Assembly (NCBI RefSeq): GCF_932526225.1
Contig: NC_064039.1
Span: 11,490,139-11,550,138, forward strand
DNA from: Nematostella vectensis
Lineage: Eukaryota; Cnidaria; Anthozoa; Actiniaria; Edwardsiidae
Length of the DNA stretch: 60,000 nt
Reading direction: 5' to 3'
Numbering within the stretch: the stretch's first letter is position 1; each line of letters starts with the position of its first letter. The notes below the pieces were generated by a model, which saw only the letters and a list, made by a program, of their open reading frames with translations, made no database searches and was not told where the DNA came from. A program made the translations under genes and the position numbers. Shown here in pieces: positions 48,441 to 57,853 of this stretch.

Positions 48441-49377
48441 TCTCTAAGTGTTCTATCCTATACCTTTAAGATTAATTTTTTTTAAAAACTAAAAACTTAC
48501 TTCTCTCTGAACTTGATGTGCCCATCGATGGCCTTAACCACTTGGCTCTTGAAAACGTCCCCGTTCTCGGCGTTTGGCCCGAGGAAATACGCTCCCGTTT
48601 TAGCCCAGGGCTTGTCTTTATTCGCATCGTCGCGACCGAAGTTCGGGTATTTCTTATGGCTGTACATAGTGTACTTGGAGCAAGCCTTCATGTTGGCAAT
48701 GGGGTGTCCTGTCGGAAAACCGAGAATAACATTACATACGTTAAATCTTATTAGCTATGAGTTTGGATATAATTTGACTGAATCATATTCTTTCACGTGT
48801 AACCAAATATTTTTTGGGAAATAAACCGAGCTACAAAGGTCATTCCATGATTATTTTTTTTAGTGAATAGTTTTAGGTCTACAAAGATACAGTTTCAAAG
48901 ATACACGATAGCGGTTTCAAATATCTGTCCATAGGTTTTATTACACAAAGGCTCTTATATTCCAATTCTCATTGTGTTTGTTACCTTTAAATGATTTCTG
49001 TAAGATATTTTCTAAAGGAATCCTAAATTCTGGCTACTCAATTTCTATTAACTTTCTAAACGTGATACCTTCTCATTTTTCTTTGAAAAGTTTGTGAATT
49101 TTAATATTGTTCGTAGCAATTCTGGCAGAAAAGAATGCTCTGACAAAGACAAACATATGTGCCCTGCCTCGCTTATTATTGGCTCGGCGGCTTGTGTTGA
49201 TTATGTTCCGTCATTGCGGGTAGGCAGGTTTAAGATACACGGCTTTTTCTTTTTTGATTTTCAAAAAGTTCTTTTCCGAAATCTCTATTTCTTATTTACT
49301 TTTCTGAACAAATGAACTACCTTAATCATAATGCCTTCATAACACGAATCGATGTTTATAACCATTGTTAGCCTCAC

Positions 49378-49490
49378 CTTCCAACTTGCAAATGCAGCTA
49401 AACTGGTGCACACGTCCACGGTTGAGAGCTAGCCCTCAAGTGAGCTGGGTGTTTGCAGGGAGTGCCTTTATGCTCATAGTGCTCTGACCT
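49378..49490 (-). other. Probable non-coding leader exon of copy B
   Basis: Reverse complement matches 1343-1451, including the shared block gcataaaggcactccctgca and the donor ttggaag|gtgagg. A TATA-like cataaaatg lies a few bases upstream on the gene strand (near 49500). A short upstream ATG frame is present here but not in copy A. Confidence 0.55.
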
Positions 49491-49530
49491 TTTTTCATTT
49501 TATGCAGTTTGAGATAAGTCAGATTAGTCT

Positions 49531-50870
49531 GGAGCACGCCGTACGTGTTACGCTTTCAACTGTCTTAGAGTTCCACACTAGAAAGGTCGACTCAAGCTTC
49601 AAGTACGCCTGTGATACGTGTTTTTTTATGGAGACAAAGATGGTATGGTTTTATTACAGCAAGCAAGCAGTTGGATCAGAGAATTGCGATCGATTTTTTA
49701 TTTGGTTTAAGGAAACGTTTTCTTAACCTGCTGTCGGTTTGTGGTTTGTGCTACTATTAGTTGGTAGAAGGGCGGCATCGTTTCTTTACAAAGTTTTCAT
49801 AGGGACTGGGGTGCTGTCGATCAAATACTGGTAGACTTCTATAGGTAGACTTCTATATATTCTAGCAGAACTTCATTAGCATTGTTCGTTAGTTTTGTAT
49901 GGATGGGTGCGGAGACGAGTTCCAAACGTGAAATGCTTGATTTTTGGAAACTACCCAATACTGTTTAAAGATACAGTTTTAACATATACTGTAGTGGGTA
50001 GTCTCAAATATCTGTCTCTATGTTTAGTTATATTAGACAATTAGGACTTTTAAAAGAAAACTAACGTTTGCCACCTACGGACTCCTCTTCAGAATGGAAA
50101 ACTTTCTTGTCTGGAACCAAGAATGCTGGACATGACTAAATATACCTGCAGCCATAACCTGCTGCGCATACTCTATTTGGAAAATAGTAAAAGCACTCGG
50201 AGCACGCCGTACGTGTTACGCTTTCAACAGTTAATTAAAGTTTCACACTAGAAAGGTCGACTCAAGCTTTAATTACGTCTAGATTTGCCTGTGATACGTG
50301 GTTATTTATGGAGACAAAGATGGTATGGTTTTAATACAGCAAGCAAGCGGTTGGCTCAGAGAATTGCGAGCTATTTTTTATTTGATTAAAGGGAACATTT
50401 TGTTAACTTGCTGTCGATGCGTGGTTTGTGCTACTATTAGTTGGTAGAAGAGACTGGTTAGTAAACACGGGCGGCATCGTTTCTTTACCAAGTTTCCATA
50501 GGGACGGGGTGCTGTCGGTCAAATACTGGCAGACTTCTATAGGTAGACTTCTATATATTCTAGCAGAACTTCCTTAGCATTGTTCATTAGTTTGGATGGG
50601 TGCGGAGACGAGTTTCAAACGTGAAATGCTTGATTCTTGGAAACTACCCAATACTGTTTAAAGATACAGTTTTCACATAAACTGTAGTGGTTTGTTTCAA
50701 ATATCTGTCTCTATGTTTAGGACTTTTAAAAGAAAACTAACGTTTGCCACCTACGGACTCCTCTTCAGAATAGAAGACTTTCTTGTCTGGAACCAAGAAT
50801 ACTGGACCGGACTAAATATACCTGCAGCCATAACCTGCTGCGCATATTCAATGTGGAAAATAGTAAAAGC
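49531..50870 (+). repeat. Tandem duplication of ~0.67 kb (two units)
   Basis: Unit 1 starts at 49531 and unit 2 at 50199 (both ggagcacgccgtacgtgtta). Shared landmarks are offset 668-676 bases, for example the word starting ttaggacttttaaaag at 50041 and 50717. Fragments of the same unit (accaagaatgctggac, cctgctgcgcatactc) recur near 53010-53070 and 53280-53320. Confidence 0.9.
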
Positions 50871-51084
50871 ACTCGATCACGATTCTCTGTTTAATGTTCT
50901 GATTCACTCGCTCGCTGTTTACAATCTCATCTCAATACTAAATCTGATATCCACCCCTATTATATATGTGATCATGCGGCGCCAATGTCACGCTCGTTAT
51001 CGTGTCACGCTAAGTGGTACGTTAATCTCCGACACCCTCCCCCCATACACTCCGGAGGAGGTGTATGCTTCGCGAGGAGATTGA
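50692..51084 (+). CDS. Membrane-protein-like ORF, possibly the C-terminal part of a 7TM receptor
   Basis: A 130-residue frame with two hydrophobic stretches (IPAAITCCAYSMWKIVK; FNVLIHSLAVYNLISILNLI) followed by STPIIYVIMRR and a hydrophilic tail. The second stretch plus xPIIY and a basic end resembles TM7 with its NPxxY motif in rhodopsin-type receptors, but Asn is replaced by Thr. Upstream sequence lies in the tandem duplication; unit 1 has a diverged version with a stop. No full receptor is present. It may be a gene fragment or chance. Confidence 0.3.
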   Translation: MFQISVSMFRTFKRKLTFATYGLLFRIEDFLVWNQEYWTGLNIPAAITCCAYSMWKIVKALDHDSLFNVLIHSLAVYNLISILNLISTPIIYVIMRRQCHARYRVTLSGTLISDTLPPYTPEEVYASRGD

Positions 51085-51098
51085 CTAATTTCTACATC

Positions 51099-52611
51099 TT
51101 AATCAAGCATAATCATTGCCCGGTGACGGTCACGCAACGCTCTCAGGTATTCTCGTGTCCACCTGCACCAGACGACTTGTTTACACCTGAGGTGGTGTTT
51201 AGCGCGCTTACGTAAGTCGACGTCCGTGATGAGGTGTGGTTCAGCTCCGGTAAGACGTTGCTGTTGGCGAACAGCAAAGAATTCGGAAGAGGGAGTTGCA
51301 CGTCTTCGTCTTCCACGTAGCTGAGTGGGCCGTTGTTCAGGCACACCTCGACATCCAGCACTAACTTTCGTAGCTAATCCCACTTTAGTATCCCGTTGCC
51401 GATGGTCTTGTCCAAACAAGACTTAACCATGCCTACTAGTCTCTCAAATGTCCACCCCACCAGGGTGCTCTGCTTAGATTGAACTGCCATGTGATGTTAT
51501 TCACCTCCAGATAGTTCTGCACACGATCATCGTAAGACACTTTCTTGATCCACTTGTCCGCCCCAAACAAGCGTACGCCCGTTGTCGTAGTAGACTTTAT
51601 CGGGTCTCCCTCGACGCGCCACGAACTCCTTGAAACTCACCACGAAATCCTTGGTCTCCAGAGAAGGCAGGAGGTCCAAGTATATGCCTCTCGTCAGACC
51701 ACAGGTATACAAGAGGACATATGCCTTGCCCTCCTGTCTCGAGTTTACTTTGAACTTAATAGGACCTTCAAAGTCCAACCCGATGACTTGGTAAGGGTTG
51801 ATTCCTTGGGTGTGGCTCACTGGAAGGTTTCCTGCTGGTGGTGCTGCGTATCCGATCGCTTGGTGGCGTTTGCAGCAGTGGCAACGCTTGCGCACTTTCC
51901 GCACTGAGTGCCTAAGGCGTGGCACCCAACACTTGCTTCGAACCTTCGCCATGGTCAAGCCCCACCCCTCCATGCAGTGTGCGTAGATGTGCGTCTTCCA
52001 CAAGGCGTTGCGTGAAAAGATGGCTGTCAGGCAAGTAAACAGGGTACTCGCCTTACAGCCTTCCCCGGCATTCCAATATGCCTTGCGCGTCGCACCGACT
52101 CCACGAGTTCTGGTTCTTTCTCCTCCCAGTTACTAAGGTGAGTATCAAAAACTCCCCCAAGCAAGAACGGGGAACACACGAGTCTAAACAAAGCTCGCGG
52201 GAGTCTGAGGGTCTGAACTTCCGACTCTCTCTCGGGTCTCCAGTGGAACCTGAGTGCGTCTCTATCCGTTTCCCGAATACGGACTTGAAGAAAGGCCTTC
52301 TGAATATCACCCGCGATGGTGACTGGGTAGAACCGTCAGCGAGCAATGACATCCCACATCTTGTTTTGCAGAGAGGAGGGCCGCTATACAAGCTGTCTTA
52401 TTGCGACGGTGCATGCTCATTTGCCCTCGCTGAAGCGTCGTATACCACTCGAATCTTCGTCGTGCCTTCGGACTTTACGACCATTTTGTGGGGAATGTAA
52501 AATTCTCGCACAGAGCTCGGGTATTCTGCCCGTTCCACCATTCCTGTCTCCTCCTGGTCTGCAATCATATATGAGAGGAAAACAATAATAATAATAATAC
52601 CGTAATCTCAA
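51099..52611 (-). pseudogene. BEL/Pao LTR-retrotransposon pol relic
   Basis: On the minus strand: RT N-terminal motifs (RVVYDASARANEHAPS, GPPLQNKMWDV, AGDIQKAFLQVRI) at about 52480-52200 with stops and frame changes. An integrase then lies in one frame, 52003-51527: a zinc-binding part ending CHCCKRHQA, GLDFEGPIKF with the first catalytic Asp, and YYDNGRTLVWGG. A later integrase part (DVEVCLNNGPLSY, 51355-51310) follows. The RT palm, RNase H and LTRs are missing. It is a decayed fragment with no sign of activity. Confidence 0.8.
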
Positions 52612-54014
52612 TATCAGATATCAGTGATAATGTTCGATATCAAAGAACATTATACAAAGATTCAGCTACAAAAATATAGTTTCACCTTTACTGTAGTGGG
52701 CAGTTTCAAATATCTGTCTTCACTTTATAAAACTAGGGAACCTCGCAAGAACAAGCGATTTTATTGGTTGAGAAACTCGGGATAAAATGCAATATACACC
52801 TCCTAGGGGGTGGATATTTTCATGCGCCCAGAAATCAAGCAAAATGGCGGGTGTAACAGCCGATTTGCAAGTGTTTCCGTAAAGAAAATTGCTCTACCAT
52901 TTCCATTTCGGCGGATAGTAGATATTGGCTCCCGGTAGATATTTCGCCACTTTCCACCTCAATGGAAATAGTATAATTTTTAGATATGTTTGGTAATATT
53001 AGACAAATGGAACCAAGAATGCTGGACAGGACTAAATATACTTGCAGCCATAACCTGCTGCGCATACTCAAAGCTCTTTTTAAAGAGCTCAAAAGCTCTC
53101 AAGTAGATTGAGTCTGCCCCCATTGTCTACTCTCATTGTAGATTGCCCATCTCTGCTCAGCTATACCAATGTTCCCACATAATCAAAGTTCCTGTTTCTG
53201 CTTTATTAAGCTCTCAAGTACATTGTTTTTGTTATTCCCATCTTTGTACACTTCAGAACAGAAGCCTTTCTTCTCTGGAACTAAGAATGCTTGTCAGGAC
53301 TAAATATACCTGCTGCCAAGCTCTTAAGTACATTGTTTTTGTTATTCCCATCTTTTGGCAATCTTTGTAAACATACAGAAAAGTCACAGGCAGCCCAAGG
53401 CTTCTGTCGTTTTTAAGTCGTAGATACGCGAAGTGTAGGGACGACCTTTTACGGTTAGTTGGGCTATGTCACCCGTACGCGACTCAAGTGTAACCCAGAA
53501 CCAATCAGAGCTCTTCTCATATTACAACTCTGCCTACTCAATTTATTCCTAGTTATCTTAATCTTCTTCCTCTTAATTTTTCTTCTCTTACGTTGTGAGA
53601 TTATCTTAATATTCTTTCTCTTAATTGTTCGTCTCTGACATTGTGAGATTCATCTTAATATGCTTCCTCTTAATTGTTCTTCTCTCACGTTGTCGAAAGG
53701 AATAAACAGGTTGCTCCCATTAAGCGGACTTCTAGTCCTTCATCAACCCCCTCAACAAGTTATCCCGCTTCATTGAATTGAATACAATCAGAGCTCTTCT
53801 CATATCACAACTCTTCCTACCAATCAAACCGACCGTTTTACAAGGTATTATATGACAACGTACATTTTGTCACGAAGTCAAGGTGGATTGACTCACCAGG
53901 AGTATCGTATCGTATCGTATTGATAGCATTGAGGTGACTTCAGTGCCATTCTTTTATCAAACCGAAGCATAAAATATTTGGAGACAGCGATTCAGCTCTT
54001 CTTTAGTCATTTTT
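52612..54014. other. Non-coding, repeat-fragment-rich stretch
   Basis: Contains fragments of the 0.67 kb tandem unit (52680-53070, 53260-53325), a three-unit repeat at 53553-53695 and a short (TCGTA)n run near 53906-53921. No gene is supported. Confidence 0.6.
53553..53695. repeat. Three-unit tandem repeat (~48-50 bp)
   Basis: Units begin at about 53553, 53601 and 53651 (atcttaat.ttc.tcctctta...cttctct.acgttgtgaga) with moderate divergence. Confidence 0.85.
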
Positions 54015-56395
54015 TACTGGGATACCTGTGGTAGCCCGGTAATAAAATGCAACTGTTTTTTGAATTTTTCGTCGTGGTTTCTAACAACGTGCATTATTGC
54101 GCAATGCCCAGGAAGCCCATGCGGCACTGTGTATCTATTTTCTGTGTACTCATTGCGACCTCACATAAGCATTTTCTTACAAGAATTACCTAGCCTACCG
54201 TTCTACGTCATCGCAATGCCTAGTCACCAGAATACTTTCTGCATAATTTAAAACTATGTCATGGCCGCCATCTTGTATTTTAAGATTCCAGCTCTCAGAT
54301 CCATGTTATTTTTGGAGTTGAAGGCCCGATTCGCGATTTGCTAACTGTATATTTTACCATAGCCTCAATTTTTTACCAAGTTACTGTGGAAAGTTATCTC
54401 AGCTTGGATTGATTTCGCTTTATTTATTAGTGTTTGCGACCCGAATAGACCCGATACAATTGTTTGAAACAATTGATTCATTGATGGAAATCGTCTCCTA
54501 CAAATCTCTTTGTTGATGAATGAATCCCAAAGAAAAGGCTACTTAGATTGAACACTTGACCGGTTACCCATAAAATGAATTTTGTTTTCTTACTATAAAA
54601 TATCTTGATCTCTCTCATTGAATGTCCTATCATTTTTACCACGTCCATTCCAATAAAGTACAGAATATGTGTTTTCATCAATATGAGTTTTCATCAATAC
54701 TTAAGTGTCAAAAGTCTTCTACTAGAAAACTTAAAATCCTGCTGCTTTTGCTGTGGAATCTATTTAGACATGTCAGTAGTCATGTGCAGTGTAAGAGATG
54801 TAAATCTATGAAAATTATTTTGGTACTTTGATGCTTTTTTTTGGTGCTTCCTTTAGATGAGTTTTTTATTTCCCTAAAATACCTTTATTTCTCATTGAAT
54901 GTCATTTTATTTTTATGAAACATTTTCAATTAAATCTAGATAATTGTGTTGTCTTGAAAATATGTATATGCTCTAATTTCAAATCTGGATATTCTATAGC
55001 CCTCTCATTTGACTTCAAAATAAATAAATGTTGTTGTTTACTTTGCACTTACATAAATAAAATGATAAATTTCGATAAAATTATATTGTTAATACAATAT
55101 GACTGGCTTTAGGTGTTAAAATAAATTTACCCCTACGTAATAGCACATTGAGGGCTCTGAACCAAAGAAATTTTTAAGAAATTACAAATTTTGCCTCCAT
55201 TTCATAACACTTTACAACAAACACACTCTCACATATTTTATCTTCTGCTTGTTAATACTCTTGTTAACAAGTCTAAGATCTATGATAAGGCGTTTCTTAC
55301 CGCTGGTTTTGACTGAAACTGATAAAGGATTGATGATTTCTGGTTTATAACTAAATTCTTATACTCAATGATTAGAAATAAGTTGTTGTTTTATCAACAA
55401 AAGGACCGAGTACTTTAAGACAAGGAATTCAATATCCAACGACAACGGAGTCAAGGATAAAGCTTAATGCACCTATAGATTTCTAAAAATCTATAAATTG
55501 ACTAATCTACCTATGACGATAGAACACTTGTTATGAAAAACTTTCAGAAACACAACATCAAAACTTTCGTAATAAGGGACAAAAATCCATTATTAGGATT
55601 ATTAGAATTAGAATCAACTACACCTTGAGGGCCATATATTATAAAACTGTAAAAGGTTAATATGAAACCCTCGTTAAATAAAGTTTATTGTATTGTATTG
55701 TATTGATCTTTGTCGCTGCCATACTTCCGGCTTGACTTCGGTGTTGAGTTGAAGAACTCATCCATTCAGTGGCCAGCCTTCCCAAAGATTTTTAGAAGTT
55801 ATTCGGCTTCTTTACGGCCTCTTAGCACTGAAAGCTGCTCCGAGATAAGGTCCGCGACGTTTTCCTTCTCCATACTCGACACGAAATTAGCAAAAGTCAC
55901 GCTACGTCTCCCCTTATATACTCATACCCATACTGCACTCTCTTCACATTCCCACGTGTTATTCACATGCCGTCAAAATAAACATTTCTGCCTCTATCAT
56001 TACATTCCATCGTCAGAAATGTATTATTTCAAAACACATTCTCACCTTTCCTTAATTTTATTACTGCGCTAACCCTGCAGGGGATACCCTGCTTTGGGGA
56101 TACTTTTTGTAAGATGTTTACCCCGTAAAAGATAGGACAATCAGTCCCTTTCATGCAGCACACCTCAAGTCCACCCCCACCTGAAGAGATGATGCTCTTA
56201 CCTTTCTTACACCAATCAGTGTTGTGATATGGCATTAACAATAAAAAAAAAACAAGATTGTATATATATATATATATAATTCATCATTTACAAAGTGGGC
56301 AGTAAAATCTTTGTCATACATGTCAGAACACAGGGCCCAAACAAGTTGCAGATCTCAGGTATCCCAGTCAACCCTGCGCGCAGGGTCTAGTTTAC
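54015..56395 (+). repeat. Diverged direct repeat, second copy
   Basis: Partner of 46080-48440. Ends near the shared words gatctcaggtatcccagtca and ccctgcgcgcagggt. The (TA)n run at 56260-56277 and the (GTATT)n run at 55687-55705 are local additions. No gene is supported. Confidence 0.75.
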
Positions 56396-57132
56396 TATAT
56401 AACTCAACATTGTTTTACTTCCATTCTGCAAAATATTAACTTTTTGTAGACACGATAGAAATGTTACTTCTCTCGGGATTTCACGCTTAAAGTTAAGAAA
56501 CTAAACATATTATATGAATTTATCCTTTTCAGTTGTTTTCTCACGATTGAAAATCCTCATTCCATATCTGGTTCCGTTAAAATGTCGTCGCTAACTTCGG
56601 AAAAACGCAATCCAGCTGCCATTTTCCCGAGCATTTCGCTACTCACCGTTTATCACGAATAGACCATTAGAAGCTCAGCCAATCAGAATTTTGCAAAAAA
56701 ACGTGAGTGGACAGCAAATCACTGTCTTGTTACCTGTGCAAAAATAGTTTTATTCCAACCGACTGAGGCTTAGAGATAAGGCTTAGTGGTTTTTAAAATC
56801 CCGTGCAACAAAATGTAGTTGTTAAAATGTAATATTCAAGCCAGAACAAAAAAGTACAAACATTACAGTGTATTTAGTACTAAATAAACTTAATAGTATT
56901 TCACTGGTTTTTGAAAACCACTTTATAATTTGTGACTGTTAGCATAGCTGTGTTCTTATTATAATATATATTATAATATTTGAGCCCGGGGGTGTTAGAG
57001 TTTCTCTTTTATAGTGGAACCTCGTGCTTAAAGCTGCCAAGGGTTGTGTGTTCGAGTCGTTGTTCTCTGCATCAATACTGCGGTGGTTTGAAAAGATCGA
57101 AAAGAGATCTAGACGGAGCGACAGGGCCAGGA
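56396..57132. other. Non-coding stretch before the copy C block
   Basis: AT-rich with no supported gene. Homology to the 3' flanks of copies A and B begins abruptly at about 57133 (acattgtaggatggtgtata). Confidence 0.6.
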
Positions 57133-57561
57133 CATTGTAGGATGGTGTATAAGAGCGTATAATCTATTCCCAGTAATCTGTAGTCTAGATTTATTTCGAT
57201 GTTAACAAAAGTTCAGTTTTGGTTTGTAATATAGGTATAGTTGTTTTAGGGGTTGGAAATTTTTATCCTTAGTAATTTTGGACTTTTTATGACATTCTGT
57301 GAAATGTTTATTCGAAAGTAACACCCCCCTCCTTTTCTAAAGGGAATTTTTCGCGGCACTTGCACGTATTTAGTGATTTTGTTGTTGATAAGTGTCTCCC
57401 AACATCACCCGGAACTCTCAATTCGAGATTAATCTACGTAAACTGACCACAACTATGTTATGATGATCTGACGCCCCTCGCTTGATCTATTGGAGAATCA
57501 ATGGATACCCCTTGAATATGAATTAATATATAAACACTAGTCCATTCATGCTTAAAGGACA

Positions 57562-57567
57562 TTTATT
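57562..57567 (-). terminator. Polyadenylation signal of copy C
   Basis: AATAAA on the gene strand, in the same relative position as in copies A and B. Confidence 0.7.
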
Positions 57568-57853
57568 GCTCGAGTTTACATCTGTTATTGCTCTTATCAG
57601 CCGGGGCAGTCTTGTCATCATTGCGACGAATCTGGAAAAGATTGCAAACGCGCATAGCCAGTCAGAGTGTAGCATTTCAAATTGACCACTTGGTGAATTT
57701 TGTACACACGGCCTTCATATAAAGACAAACGTAGAAGGAAGCAGAATAAGATTTCAATTTGATCGACTATAACAACCCTTTTCTTTTCGTGTGGCCTTGC
57801 CTCCTTAGTCAAAAGTAAAGGACACTAAAGACCAAATCTCTAGACTCGCCTTT

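Larger units (their letters stand above)
44115..48500 (-). other. Large intron of copy B between coding exons 1 and 2
   Basis: It is 4.4 kb against 0.62 kb in copy A. Contents: a hairpin-forming sequence near 44607-44634 (agtctagg/cctagact), a degenerate short-period repeat at 44815-45000 (units with gaagag..gtgtgactgagtttgaa), a tRNA-promoter-like stretch at 45320-45390, the coding-like relic at 46400-46565 and a diverged repeat shared with 54015-56395. No complete gene is supported. Confidence 0.7.
37812..48691 (-). pseudogene. PLP-dependent decarboxylase, copy B, with a nonsense codon in exon 5
   Basis: Exons on the minus strand: 48691-48501, 44114-43967, 43614-43450, 43032-42790, 42504-42267, 41813-41674, 41605-41231, 40853-40638, 40399-40154, 39967-39836, 39680-39384, 38408-38208, 38051-37812. 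Every exon has the same length as in copy A and all borders are GT-AG. K441 (DPHK), H115 and the HADGAWGG motif are intact. Exon 5 carries TAA at 42442-42444 where copy A has TAC (Y270). This would end the protein before the PLP lysine. No other lesion is visible, so inactivation is recent, or the base is an allele or an error. Exon 5 is 238 bases, so skipping it would also break the frame. Confidence 0.85.
25147..49490 (-). repeat. Arm B of the giant inverted duplication
   Basis: Reverse-complement partner of arm A (1343-20472). It is longer because of a ~4.4 kb intron between coding exons 1 and 2, inserted TIR elements at 34661-35620 and 38862-39339, and the DIRS segments that arm A has lost. 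Confidence 0.92.

Noticed and set aside
49502-49726. 74-residue frame in the first unit of the tandem duplication
   Set aside because: The second unit does not preserve the frame and no known domain is visible.
52078-52500. Plus-strand 140-residue frame
   Set aside because: It is antisense to recognisable BEL/Pao RT motifs on the minus strand.
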